64,000 nucleotides of DNA. It comes from Chromatiaceae bacterium (GTDB lineage: Bacteria > Pseudomonadota > Gammaproteobacteria > Chromatiales > Chromatiaceae). Numbering within the stretch: the first letter of the stretch is position 1; the number at the start of each line of letters is the position of its first letter. A program made the position numbers and the translations under genes. Below are positions 18,190 through 25,879 of the stretch, one piece after another. The notes under the pieces are model-generated. The model was not told the origin of the DNA. It made no database searches and saw only the letters and a list, made by a program, of their open reading frames with translations. The stretch covers positions 1-64,000 of the forward strand of contig JACKML010000002.1 in assembly GCA_024235415.1 (NCBI GenBank), written 5' to 3'.

Positions 18190-18378
18190 CGGTTGCCTGG
18201 TTCGCCGTAGCTGTTTGTGTTTCGTGGGAGCCGCGCCCTCTCGGCGATAACCGTGCCAAATCCTATCGGCCAGGGGCTGGCCTGACGGTTGCCCGGTTTG
18301 CCGTAGCTGTTTGTGTTTCGTGGGAGCCGAGCCCTCTCGGCGATAACCGTGCCAAATCCTATCGGCCAGGGGCTGGCC
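18184..18378. repeat. 96-bp tandem duplication containing REPIN-like palindromes
   Basis: Two copies of a 96-bp unit (18184-18279 and 18280-18375) differ at only three positions. Each unit begins with the final bases of pyrF (GCCTGA, including its stop). Each contains two inverted REP-like halves facing each other: a head GGGAGCCGAGCCCTCTCGGC and a tail GGCCAGGGGCTGGCC. The second copy keeps the complete tail to CCTCCTACA at 18385. The same head and tail recur in reverse orientation at 25722-25863, so this is an interspersed family. No coding function is supported. Confidence 0.85.
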
Positions 18379-18389
18379 TCCTACATGCC

Positions 18390-18572
18390 CCGGGCTCGCT
18401 GCGCTCGTGAAAAATCGTTCCAGACGATTATTGATGACCCACATCCCTGTGGGTCACCCTCCGGGCTCGCTGCGCTCGTGAAAAATCGTTCCAGACGATT
18501 ATTAATGACCCACATCCCTGTGGGTCACCCTCCGGGCTCGCTGCGCTCGTGAAAAATCGTTCCAGACGATTT
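18390..18572. repeat. 71-bp tandem repeat, 2.6 copies, with two dyads per unit
   Basis: Units start at 18390, 18461 and 18532 (the last is cut to about 41 bp). The two full copies differ at one base. Each full unit carries the dyad GACCCACA-TCCC-TGTGGGTC (18436-18455 in copy 1) and the dyad AATCGT-TCCAG-ACGATT, plus a GGGCTCGCTGCGCTCG segment. The tract follows immediately after the 96-bp duplication. An open frame across it (18313-18552) is an artefact of the repeats. The structured RNA potential is strong on both strands. Confidence 0.85.
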
Positions 18573-18617
18573 TTTGCCAATGCATAAAAAGAACCATGGC
18601 GCGCGTGACGCCGAGGT

Positions 18618-18645
18618 TTGGTAGTTTTACGTCCCGATTTATAAG
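18618..18645 (+). promoter_or_regulatory. Possible sigma-70 promoter for sat
   Basis: TTGGTA (18618-18623) and TATAAG (18640-18645) are separated by 16 bp in the AT-rich stretch upstream of sat. A 17-bp palindrome (18668-18684) lies just downstream, at roughly +15 to +32. The match is moderate. Confidence 0.35.
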
Positions 18646-18667
18646 GTTATTGGAATATTGCTAGCCA

Positions 18668-18684
18668 ATTGTTTTTAAAACAAT
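18668..18684. promoter_or_regulatory. Palindrome upstream of sat, candidate operator
   Basis: ATTGTTTT at 18668-18675 and AAAACAAT at 18677-18684 form a perfect dyad around a single T. It sits about 90 bp before the sat start and just past a possible promoter, a suitable place for a repressor. No regulator family is assigned. Confidence 0.3.
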
Positions 18685-18771
18685 GACTTGGCTCGCAGGT
18701 TTCACCTTTCGACCCTAGTCCCGGGCGGACTGCGAAACGCCGCCCATGGCATCGCCCCAGGAGGCTCACGC

Positions 18772-19959
18772 ATGATCAAGCCCGTCGGCTCCGACACCCT
18801 CAAACCTCTGTTCGTCTACGACTCGGCCAAGCATGACGCGCTCAGCCACGACGCCGAGAGCCTGCCATCCCTGCTGATCAGTTCGCAGGCGGCCGGCAAT
18901 GCCGTGATGATGGGTGCCGGTTATTTCAGCCCGTTGCAGGGTTTCATGAATGTGGCTGACGCAATGGGCGCAGCACAGAAGATGACCCTGACCGACGGTT
19001 CGTTTTTCCCGGTCCCGGTGATGTGCCTGGTCGAAAGCGCAGAAGTGATCGGCGATGCCAAACGCATCGCGCTGCGTGACCCGAACGTCGAGGGCAACCC
19101 GGTACTGGCGGTTATGCAGGTGCAGGCCATCGAAGAGGTCTCCGACGAGCAGATGCAGGTGATGACCGAGAAGGTCTATCGCACCACCGATCCGGAGCAT
19201 CCGGGCGTCGCCGCATTCAACTCGCAGGGTCGGGTCTGCGTTTCCGGACCGATCGAGGTGCTGAATTTCTCTTACTTCATCACCGATTTCCCCGACACCT
19301 TCCGTACCGCGGTCGAGATCCGCAACGAAATCGCCGAGCGTGGTTGGAAAAAGGTTGTGGCTTTCCAGACCCGTAACCCGATGCACCTGGCGCACGAGGA
19401 ACTCTGTCATATGGCCATGGACCGCCTGGGCTGTGACGGCCTGGTGATCCACATGCTGCTTGGCAAACTCAAGCCGGGCGACATCCCTGCACCGGTACGC
19501 GATGCGGCCATTCGCAAGATGGTCGAACTCTACTTCCCGCCGAACAGCGCGATGGTTACCGGTTACGGTTTCGACATGCTCTATGCAGGTCCGCGCGAGG
19601 CCGTGCTGCATGCCTATTTCCGGCAGAACATGGGCGCGACGCATTTCATCATTGGCCGTGACCACGCCGGTGTCGGTGACTACTACGGTGCATTCGATGC
19701 GCAGACGATCTTTGATGACGAGGTGCCGGCCGGTGCGCTCGAGATCGAGGTCTTCAAGGCAGACCACACCGCCTGGTCGAAGAAGCTCAACAAGGTGGTG
19801 ATGATGTGCGAGGCGCCGGATCATCAGAAAGACGACTTCGTGCTGCTGTCGGGTACCAAGGTGCGAGAGATGCTCGGCAACGGTATTGCTCCGCCCAAGG
19901 AGTTCTCGCGACCGGAAGTGGCGCAGATCCTGATCAACTATTACCAGTCGTTGAACTGA
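18772..19959 (+). CDS. sat: Sulfate adenylyltransferase (ATP sulfurylase), dissimilatory type
   Basis: Sat interconverts ATP + sulfate and APS + pyrophosphate. In sulfur oxidizers it runs in the ATP-forming direction after APS reductase; in sulfate reducers and assimilators it runs the other way. The 395-residue monofunctional enzyme has QTRNP (199-203) followed by HLAH (His 205 and His 208) and GRDHAG (295-300). There is no C-terminal APS kinase domain. AGGAGG eleven bases upstream supports the ATG at 18772. It stands alone between a repeat tract and its own terminator, with no apr genes in the window. This homodimeric form differs from the CysDN type, and sulfur oxidation is the likely context, by inference. 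Confidence 0.95.
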   Translation: MIKPVGSDTLKPLFVYDSAKHDALSHDAESLPSLLISSQAAGNAVMMGAGYFSPLQGFMNVADAMGAAQKMTLTDGSFFPVPVMCLVESAEVIGDAKRIALRDPNVEGNPVLAVMQVQAIEEVSDEQMQVMTEKVYRTTDPEHPGVAAFNSQGRVCVSGPIEVLNFSYFITDFPDTFRTAVEIRNEIAERGWKKVVAFQTRNPMHLAHEELCHMAMDRLGCDGLVIHMLLGKLKPGDIPAPVRDAAIRKMVELYFPPNSAMVTGYGFDMLYAGPREAVLHAYFRQNMGATHFIIGRDHAGVGDYYGAFDAQTIFDDEVPAGALEIEVFKADHTAWSKKLNKVVMMCEAPDHQKDDFVLLSGTKVREMLGNGIAPPKEFSRPEVAQILINYYQSLN

Positions 19960-19986
19960 GCCGGTCGGGCAGTTGCTGCATAATGG

Positions 19987-20013
19987 AACCCGCTCGCAAG
20001 AGCGGGTTTTTTG
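19987..20013 (+). terminator. Rho-independent terminator after sat
   Basis: A 9-bp stem (AACCCGCTC at 19987-19995 and GAGCGGGTT at 20000-20008) with a GCAA tetraloop runs into TTTTTT. It ends 13 bp before the nudF start, so nudF needs its own promoter or read-through. Confidence 0.85.
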
Positions 20014-20025
20014 TTTGGTGCGACC

Positions 20026-20640
20026 ATGACGCTCAAGTACGAATTGCTCAGCGACGAATGCATCCTTGACGGTTACTTCAGGATGCATCGCTACCGGTTA
20101 CGGCACAGCAGCTTTCACGGTGGCTGGTGCAAAGAGATCGTACGTGAGCGCATTGAGAATCTGGCGGCGGTTTCGGTGCTGCTGTATGACCCGGACCGCG
20201 ACAACCTGGTGCTGGTGGAGCAGTTCCGGATCGGCCTGATGGGAATTGCCGCTTCACCCTGGAGCGTGGAGACCGTGTCGGGCTTCTGCGATACCGCACA
20301 TGAAGCACCGGAACAGGTCGCCAGGCGCGAAGTGCACGAAGAGACCGGTTGTAAGCTGCAGGCCTTGTTCCCTATCGGCGAGTTTGTGGTCAGCCCGGGG
20401 ATGTCGGTGGAGCGCATCAATCTGTATTGCGGTCGGGTCGATGCGGGCGAGGCGGACGGTGTCCACGGGCTCGCACATGAAGGCGAGGAGATCCGGGTGG
20501 TGGTCATGCCACGCCAACAGGCCGTCGGAGAGTTGTTTGGCCGCCTGAATTCGACCAGTGTGATCATGGCGCTGCAGTGGCTCGAGGCCAACCGCACACG
20601 CCTGCTTGCGGCGTGGGGTGTACCCGGCAACCAGGGCTGA
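20026..20640 (+). CDS. nudF: ADP-ribose pyrophosphatase (NudF-like Nudix hydrolase)
   Basis: NudF hydrolyses ADP-ribose to AMP and ribose 5-phosphate. The 204-residue protein carries VEQFRIGLMG before a Nudix box GFCDTAHEAPEQVARREVHEETG (about residues 87-109). The REVHEETG metal core is intact, but the spacing from the leading Gly to the first Glu is one residue longer than the GX5E consensus. ATG 20026 was chosen because the upstream in-frame codons fall in the sat terminator. It is a single gene facing the secretin-domain gene, with ends 8 bp apart. Confidence 0.85.
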   Translation: MTLKYELLSDECILDGYFRMHRYRLRHSSFHGGWCKEIVRERIENLAAVSVLLYDPDRDNLVLVEQFRIGLMGIAASPWSVETVSGFCDTAHEAPEQVARREVHEETGCKLQALFPIGEFVVSPGMSVERINLYCGRVDAGEADGVHGLAHEGEEIRVVVMPRQQAVGELFGRLNSTSVIMALQWLEANRTRLLAAWGVPGNQG

Positions 20641-20647
20641 GCGTGCC

Positions 20648-21451
20648 TCAGTCGACGGCGATCACGCGCAGTTCGATCTGGCGGTCCTGACTGCGGTGAG
20701 TCTGCACGTGCAGGCCAAGGTCATCGCGATTGCCAAAATCCTGGCCACCGATCGAACCGAGTGTCATCCATTGCCCGAGATCTCCGCGCAGCACGCTGGA
20801 GGCCTGCTGTGCGTCGAACCGGCCATTTGATGCGGCACTTTCGTTCTGTTGATAGATCTCGATTGTCACCTGGTCGCCGTGCACCCGTGGCAGAGCGACG
20901 AAACCGTTTGCCGTATCGCGGTACTGAACCTCGAAGCCCTGCACTATATCGTTGCCATAGACCTGTTGGTGGACCTGGTATACCGGCACCGACTGGCCGG
21001 TGCGAATCAGTGCCGGGCGGCCGTCGAGCACCTGTACCTGATGCAGGCTGTCATCGCGCCCCCGGGTCTGGATGTCACCGTAACCCAGCTGCGCGGTCCC
21101 GCCAGGCGGGACCCTGCCCAGGCGAACGTTCCCGGTGTCCACCGCGTAGCCGATGCCGCGTGTCGAAATGGACTGGCTGCCGGCCTGCCTCACCTCGATC
21201 AGCAATCTCCGCGGGGGACGGTCGATATCACTGATCAGGGATCGCACCTGGTCGATCTGCGCCGCGCTACCACGCACGATCAGCTTGTCCTGATAGGCCG
21301 AAACGCTGCCGTCGCGACCCAGCAGTGGTCGCACCGTCTCCACCAGTGCCGCGGCCGGTTGACCCATGATCCGAATCGTCGCGACCTCGAGCGGCTCGGC
21401 AACGGCCATCATGGACAACAGAAGAAGGAGCAAAACGGCGAGGTGTTTCAT
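20648..21451 (-). CDS. Exported protein with secretin N-domain, no secretin pore domain
   Basis: The 267-residue product has a clear signal peptide (MKHLAVLLLLLLSMMAVAEP). Next comes a secretin N1/NolW-like alpha/beta module (about residues 25-90, with LEVATIRI, RDGSVSAYQDKLIVRGSAAQIDQVRSLISDID, PPRRLLIEVRQ). A beta-rich region with VQVLDGRPALIRTGQSVPVYQV follows. Full secretins continue into a roughly 250-residue outer-membrane pore; this one stops. It is probably periplasmic and may assist a type II/IV secretin, or have an independent role. It is downstream of roxA and the GNAT gene on the same strand. Confidence 0.7.
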   Translation of the reverse strand: MKHLAVLLLLLLSMMAVAEPLEVATIRIMGQPAAALVETVRPLLGRDGSVSAYQDKLIVRGSAAQIDQVRSLISDIDRPPRRLLIEVRQAGSQSISTRGIGYAVDTGNVRLGRVPPGGTAQLGYGDIQTRGRDDSLHQVQVLDGRPALIRTGQSVPVYQVHQQVYGNDIVQGFEVQYRDTANGFVALPRVHGDQVTIEIYQQNESAASNGRFDAQQASSVLRGDLGQWMTLGSIGGQDFGNRDDLGLHVQTHRSQDRQIELRVIAVD

Positions 21452-21481
21452 GGTGTGTTCCCGATGGTTGCTGGTCAAAGT

Positions 21482-21919
21482 CTAGTCAGCATCCTGTCCC
21501 AACGGCAGGGTCATTCGCCGATGGTCGATGCCGGCGTCGTCGAATACTTCGCCTTCGCTGCGAAAACCCATACGCGCATAAAACGCCTCGGCCTGGCATT
21601 GGGAGAACAGGAAGACCCTGTCGTGCCCGTTTTTCCGAGCGATCTCGATCAGCGCCCGCAGTATCGCGGTGCCTATGCCCTGACCCCGCCAATCCTTCAG
21701 GACCGCCATGCGCCCGATGTGACCGTCCGGTAGCAGGCGCGCGGTCGCCACCGGCGTACCGTCGTCGACGGTGGCCAGCAAATGGATTGCCAGCGCATCG
21801 TGTTGGTCGTGTTCCATCTGCGCCGGGACGCCTTGTTCGTCGACAAACACGGTGACCCGAATGGCGAGCAGCTGGCGTTGCTGCAGGCGCCAGTCTGCCG
21901 GCATGATCTGCACGCCCAT
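21482..21919 (-). CDS. GNAT-family N-acetyltransferase
   Basis: The product is 145 aa with an acetyl-CoA pyrophosphate-binding signature (RMAVLKDWRGQGIGTAILRALIEIA, motif A R-x-x-G-x-G/A) and the FYARMGF motif near the C-terminus. The early FVDEQGVPAQMEHD resembles the ElaA/YjcF type. It transfers an acetyl group to an unknown amine. Its ATG overlaps the roxA stop by one base (TGATG), so the two are translationally coupled. Pseudomonas has a similar acetyltransferase beside the purB region. Confidence 0.85.
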   Translation of the reverse strand: MGVQIMPADWRLQQRQLLAIRVTVFVDEQGVPAQMEHDQHDALAIHLLATVDDGTPVATARLLPDGHIGRMAVLKDWRGQGIGTAILRALIEIARKNGHDRVFLFSQCQAEAFYARMGFRSEGEVFDDAGIDHRRMTLPLGQDAD

Positions 21920-23103
21920 CAGTCCTCCTGCTGCGGTTCGAGAATGCCGGCATTGAGCAGTTCGAGGAGCAGGTCGCGCAGTGTTTCGAGCGGTGCGTCC
22001 AGCCGGCCGAGTTCACGCGCACCGAATTGCCGCCGTTCGGCAATCAGCCTCACCGCGTCGGTCATTTCGCCGTGGAAACGCCTGCTTTCTCCTTGGCTGA
22101 ACAGGACCACTTCCTCATTGCCAAGGCGTGACCAGGTCATCCGGGCAAACGGATGACGGCTCAGATCCCTGCCTTGGGCCAGCCAACCGTCGAGGTCCGG
22201 CGCCGACCAGGCCTCGTCCGGCGGCAGAATGTGAAACTGCGGCTTCGGTTCTGTCAGGTATTCGCCAAGCCAGAGCCTGTAGTCGGTCGAGCGGGTCGAC
22301 GGCAACGTATCGAGCAGTTTCGAGGCTTCTTCGTGTGCGCCTTCCGACAATTCGGCCAGGCTGTCGAGCTGAAGATCGGCAGGGTCTATCAGCCGCCGCG
22401 CGTCGGCCAGTGACACCAGATGCTGGAACCAGTCGGCCGCCAGGTCCTGTTGGCTCGGCGCGCGGAAACCCAGTGAATAGGTCATGCATTCACCCTCGGC
22501 GATTCCCCAGTGCGCAATGCCGGGTGGCAGATACAGCACGTCGCCGGGTTCCAGGACCCATTCCTCGTCGATCCGGAAATGCGACAGGATGCGCTGATCC
22601 AGGCCGGGTATCAGGTCGTCGTCGGTGTATTTTGAGAAGCTGAGTCGCCAGCGGCGACGGCCTGCCGCCTGCATCAGAAAGACGTCATAGGCATCGGTAT
22701 GCGGGCCAACGCCGCCCTGGTCACTGGCATAGCTGATCATGATGTCGTCGATGCGCCAGGTCGGTACGAAGTCGAATCCTTCCATCAGTCGCGCGACGTC
22801 AGGCAGGTATTTGTCGACGTCCTGTACCAGCAGGGTCCAATGCGATTCCGGCAGCGTGGCAAAATCGTCCCCGGCGAACGGTCCGTGGCGGACCTCCCAA
22901 GCGCTGTCCGGGTGTTCGATGATCAGCCGCGACTCGAACTCTGCTTCGCAGGCCAGTCCGGCGAGTTCATCCGGTGTCAGACTGAATGCCTTGGCGGACA
23001 TCGCCGAGCGCATCAATAGGGGTTTCTTTTGCCAGTAGTCGCGCAGAAAGGCCGCACGGTCGATACCGCGCGGAAGATCGATTGCCGGTGTGTATGGCTT
23101 CAC
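21919..23103 (-). CDS. roxA: Ribosomal protein uL16 3-hydroxylase (JmjC-type oxygenase)
   Basis: RoxA (YcfD) is a 2-oxoglutarate/Fe(II) oxygenase that hydroxylates an arginine of ribosomal protein uL16. The 394-residue protein has the family N-terminus (RGIDRAAFLRDYWQKKPLLMR). The iron site HTD (in GVGPHTDAYDVFLMQ, about residue 136) and the distal His are present (LYLPPGIAHWG, about 200), and a winged-helix-like C-terminal half follows. Length and order match E. coli YcfD. It heads the roxA-GNAT pair, and the 330 bp upstream, shared divergently with the ompA-like gene, contains the promoters. Confidence 0.93.
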   Translation of the reverse strand: MKPYTPAIDLPRGIDRAAFLRDYWQKKPLLMRSAMSAKAFSLTPDELAGLACEAEFESRLIIEHPDSAWEVRHGPFAGDDFATLPESHWTLLVQDVDKYLPDVARLMEGFDFVPTWRIDDIMISYASDQGGVGPHTDAYDVFLMQAAGRRRWRLSFSKYTDDDLIPGLDQRILSHFRIDEEWVLEPGDVLYLPPGIAHWGIAEGECMTYSLGFRAPSQQDLAADWFQHLVSLADARRLIDPADLQLDSLAELSEGAHEEASKLLDTLPSTRSTDYRLWLGEYLTEPKPQFHILPPDEAWSAPDLDGWLAQGRDLSRHPFARMTWSRLGNEEVVLFSQGESRRFHGEMTDAVRLIAERRQFGARELGRLDAPLETLRDLLLELLNAGILEPQQED

Positions 23104-23437
23104 TGCGAGTTACCCCAGACGAAAAACATGTTGGTGCGATACCCGGGTCGGGTTTCGGACATTGGCGCCAGTCGGGGCCTGCGTAAGTCTACCGTGCCCC
23201 CGGTAACAGGCGAAATTTGGCAATTGATGTAATGGTTTGCGGCAAAACCGCCGAAAAGGAGAAGAATCTGCGACAAACTTGAGGAAAAGGCTTGCCAAGG
23301 CTTGCAGTTCGCTCAATAGCTGGTTTAATGCGCGAGTTGGGGTCAGTTGGCAATCGCTCGAATTTCGGTGACAGTCGATGGCTGATTCTCGATTTAAAAA
23401 TTGCCGCAATTTTTTTTGCAAGCTGGGGAGGAAATCC

Positions 23438-24187
23438 ATGTTTGATAACGCGGGTAAGAACAAAGTCGCTGCCATTCTGGCGCCTGTGGGCCTGATCATC
23501 GGTCTCTCGGGCAATGCTGTACTGGCAGAGGGAATGAATACGTTTGCGACCAGTGGCTCCGGTGAGGGTGTTCTCACGGGTTACGGCGAATGCCTCAAGG
23601 CAGTCGGCGGCGTCACGGATGCGGCACCTTGTGTGAAGCCGATGGCGATGTCCGACGGTGATGCAGACGGTGATGGCGTGCCGGACAGCAAAGACAAGTG
23701 CCCGAATACGCCCGCAGGGGCTGTCGTTGATGCGATGGGCTGCCCGAAGGACAGCGACGGTGATGGCGTGCCGGACTTCAAAGATAACTGCCCGGACACC
23801 CCGAAAGGCGCCAAGGTTGATCCGATGGGCTGCGAGATTGCCGGCAACATGATGATCAACATCACTGCTGATCATTTCGATTTTGACAGCGCAACACTCA
23901 AGCCGGCGATGAAGGCCGAGCTTGACGGCGTTGCTGGCAAGGTAATGGCATCGAAGGGCAATGAGATGCTCGAGATCGTCGGCCACACCGACAGCACCGG
24001 ACCGGACGCCTACAACCAGGGTCTCTCGGAGCGTCGTGCACAGGCTGCCGCTGATTACCTGGGCGGCAAAGGGATCAGCGCATCCAACATGACGATCAAA
24101 GGCATGGGCGAGAGCGCACCGATCGCCGACAATGCGACGCGTGATGGTCGTGCGATGAACCGTCGGGTCGAGATTCTTACCAAGTAA
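23438..24187 (+). CDS. OmpA-family protein with thrombospondin type 3 repeats
   Basis: The 249-residue envelope protein has a signal peptide (residues about 1-30, ending AVLAEG). A Cys-containing linker leads to two calcium-type TSP3 repeats (DGDADGDGVPDSKDKCP at 73-89 and DSDGDGVPDFKDNCP at 105-119). The OmpA peptidoglycan-binding domain starts near 140 and includes HFDFDSATLKP and VGHTDSTG with LSERRAQAAADYL. There is no N-terminal beta barrel, so it is probably a periplasmic or peripheral outer-membrane link to peptidoglycan. GGGGAGGAAATCC before ATG 23438 fixes the start. It is monocistronic with its own terminator. Confidence 0.9.
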   Translation: MFDNAGKNKVAAILAPVGLIIGLSGNAVLAEGMNTFATSGSGEGVLTGYGECLKAVGGVTDAAPCVKPMAMSDGDADGDGVPDSKDKCPNTPAGAVVDAMGCPKDSDGDGVPDFKDNCPDTPKGAKVDPMGCEIAGNMMINITADHFDFDSATLKPAMKAELDGVAGKVMASKGNEMLEIVGHTDSTGPDAYNQGLSERRAQAAADYLGGKGISASNMTIKGMGESAPIADNATRDGRAMNRRVEILTK

Positions 24188-24209
24188 GCAGCCCGCGCGT
24201 TTAACGCAA

Positions 24210-24246
24210 AAAAATCAGCCGCACCCTCAGGGGTGCGGCTTTTTTT
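24210..24246 (+). terminator. Rho-independent terminator after the OmpA-family gene
   Basis: A 10-bp stem (AGCCGCACCC at 24217-24226 and GGGTGCGGCT at 24231-24240) with loop TCAG is flanked by an A run (24208-24214) and a T run (24240-24246). It can serve both this gene and the convergent purB. Confidence 0.9.
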
Positions 24247-24276
24247 CGCCTGCGTTATCCGCTGCTGATGCGAAAG

Positions 24277-25644
24277 TCAGATGTTTCGCGCCTGCTCGGC
24301 GGCATTCCCGATATAGCTGGCAGGGGTCAGTTTCTTGAGCGCGGCCTTGACCGTGTCCGGCAGATCCAGTGAATCGATGAATGCCTGCATACCGACCTGG
24401 TCGATTCGCTGGCCGCGTGTCAGGGACTTGAGCTTTTCATACGGCTGTTCGATTCCGTAGCGTCGCATCACCGTCTGGATAGGCTCTGCGAGCACCTCCC
24501 AGTTGGCATCCAGGTCGACGGCCAGACGTTGCGCGTCGATCTCCAGCTTGCCGATTCCCCGCAGCGCGGACTGCAGGGCGATGGTCGTATAGGCCAGACC
24601 GACTCCCATGTTCCGTAACACCGTGGAATCCGTGAGATCGCGCTGCCAACGCGACACCGGCAGTTTCAGCGCGAAATGGTCGAACAGGGCATTGGCGATT
24701 CCGAGGTTGCCTTCGGCGTTTTCGAAATCGATCGGGTTGACCTTGTGCGGCATGGTCGATGAGCCGATCTCACCGGCCACTGTCTTCTGTTTGAAGTAGC
24801 CGATAGAGATGTAACCCCAGACGTCGCGACAAAAGTCGATCAGCACGGTGTTGAATCGGGCGACTGCGTCGAAGAGCTCCGCCATGTAGTCGTGGGGCTC
24901 GATCTGGATGGTGTAGGGATTCCATTCGATGCCCAGCGACTCGACAAACGCCCGCGCATGCGCCGCCCAGTCGATTTCGGGGTAGGCGGCCAGGTGGGCG
25001 TTGTAGTTGCCGACTGCGCCGTTGATCTTTCCCAGCAGAGGGACGGCGGTGATCTGCTCACGTTGCCTGCGCAGGCGTGCCACGACATTGGCCAGTTCCT
25101 TGCCGAGCGTCGTTGGTGACGCGGGTTGCCCATGGGTACGCGACAGCATCGGCTGATCCGCATACCGATGGGCAAGATCGCGGACCGCGGAGATGACGCC
25201 GTCGATCTGCGGCAACAGGACGGCATCGCGGCCTTCACGCAACATCAGGGCGTGCGACAGGTTGTTGATGTCCTCGGAGGTGCAGGCGAAATGCACGAAT
25301 TCACTGACGTTCTCGAGCTCGATGTTGCCGGCGATCTTTTCCTTGATCAGGTATTCGACCGCTTTCACGTCGTGGTTGGTGGTGCGCTCGATGTCCTTGA
25401 CGCGCTGGGCATCCGCCTCCGAAAAACCGGTGATGACCGTTTCCAGGGCAGCCTGAGTCGCGTCGCTGAAGGCAGGCACCTCGTTGATGTCCGGGTGCGC
25501 GGCGAGCGACTGCAGCCAGCGTATCTCCACCGTGATACGACTGCGGATCAGGCCGTATTCGCTGAAGATCGGTCGCAGGTCTGCGGTTTTGCCGCCGTAG
25601 CGCCCGTCGATCGGCGATATTGCGGTCAGACTGTTGAGCTGCAT
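24277..25644 (-). CDS. purB: Adenylosuccinate lyase
   Basis: PurB cleaves SAICAR and adenylosuccinate in purine synthesis. The 455-residue protein is the E. coli-type long form. It starts MQLNSLTAISPIDGRYG and has FVHFACTSEDINN, SRTHGQPASPTTLGKE and the fumarase/lyase signature GSSTMPHKVNPIDFENAEGN (about residues 295-314). GGAGG lies 10 bp upstream of ATG 25644. The frame continues to 25950, but that extension translates palindromic repeats and is rejected. The neighbours, a lipoprotein gene then hflD and mnmA, recall the E. coli purB-hflD-mnmA order. Confidence 0.97.
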   Translation of the reverse strand: MQLNSLTAISPIDGRYGGKTADLRPIFSEYGLIRSRITVEIRWLQSLAAHPDINEVPAFSDATQAALETVITGFSEADAQRVKDIERTTNHDVKAVEYLIKEKIAGNIELENVSEFVHFACTSEDINNLSHALMLREGRDAVLLPQIDGVISAVRDLAHRYADQPMLSRTHGQPASPTTLGKELANVVARLRRQREQITAVPLLGKINGAVGNYNAHLAAYPEIDWAAHARAFVESLGIEWNPYTIQIEPHDYMAELFDAVARFNTVLIDFCRDVWGYISIGYFKQKTVAGEIGSSTMPHKVNPIDFENAEGNLGIANALFDHFALKLPVSRWQRDLTDSTVLRNMGVGLAYTTIALQSALRGIGKLEIDAQRLAVDLDANWEVLAEPIQTVMRRYGIEQPYEKLKSLTRGQRIDQVGMQAFIDSLDLPDTVKAALKKLTPASYIGNAAEQARNI

Positions 25645-25721
25645 GGGGATTCGGCCTCCGGGAGAAACTGGATGGCGGATTATAAGGCCTGTCGGCGGGT
25701 GCGCGACCGTTGCGCCCAGGT

Positions 25722-25863
25722 TGTAGCGGGCGAGCCCCCGGCCGACCGGATGAGCGGCGCTATCGCCGAGGGGCTCGGCTCCTGCAGTCCGGTTGCAGGC
25801 ACCTTCCCCCTGCAGCCCGATCGGATGAGCGGTGCTAAAGCCGAGAGGGCTCGGCTTCTGCAA
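25722..25863. repeat. Two REPIN-like palindromic elements between purB and the lipoprotein gene
   Basis: Read on the minus strand, two units (about 25722-25786 and 25791-25863) contain the head AGCCGAGCCC(C/T)CTCGGC followed by a tail of GGCCGGGGGC type; the second tail is degraded. The head is the same palindrome found twice after pyrF at 18.2-18.4 kb, here in reverse orientation. The elements form the leader of purB and may add a hairpin to the upstream gene's 3' end. Confidence 0.7.
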
Positions 25864-25879
25864 ATCCGGCGGTGGATGG

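Noticed and set aside
18313..18552. 79-residue open frame through the repeat tract
   Set aside because: Its sequence is a translation of the tandem repeats; no start signal and no family.
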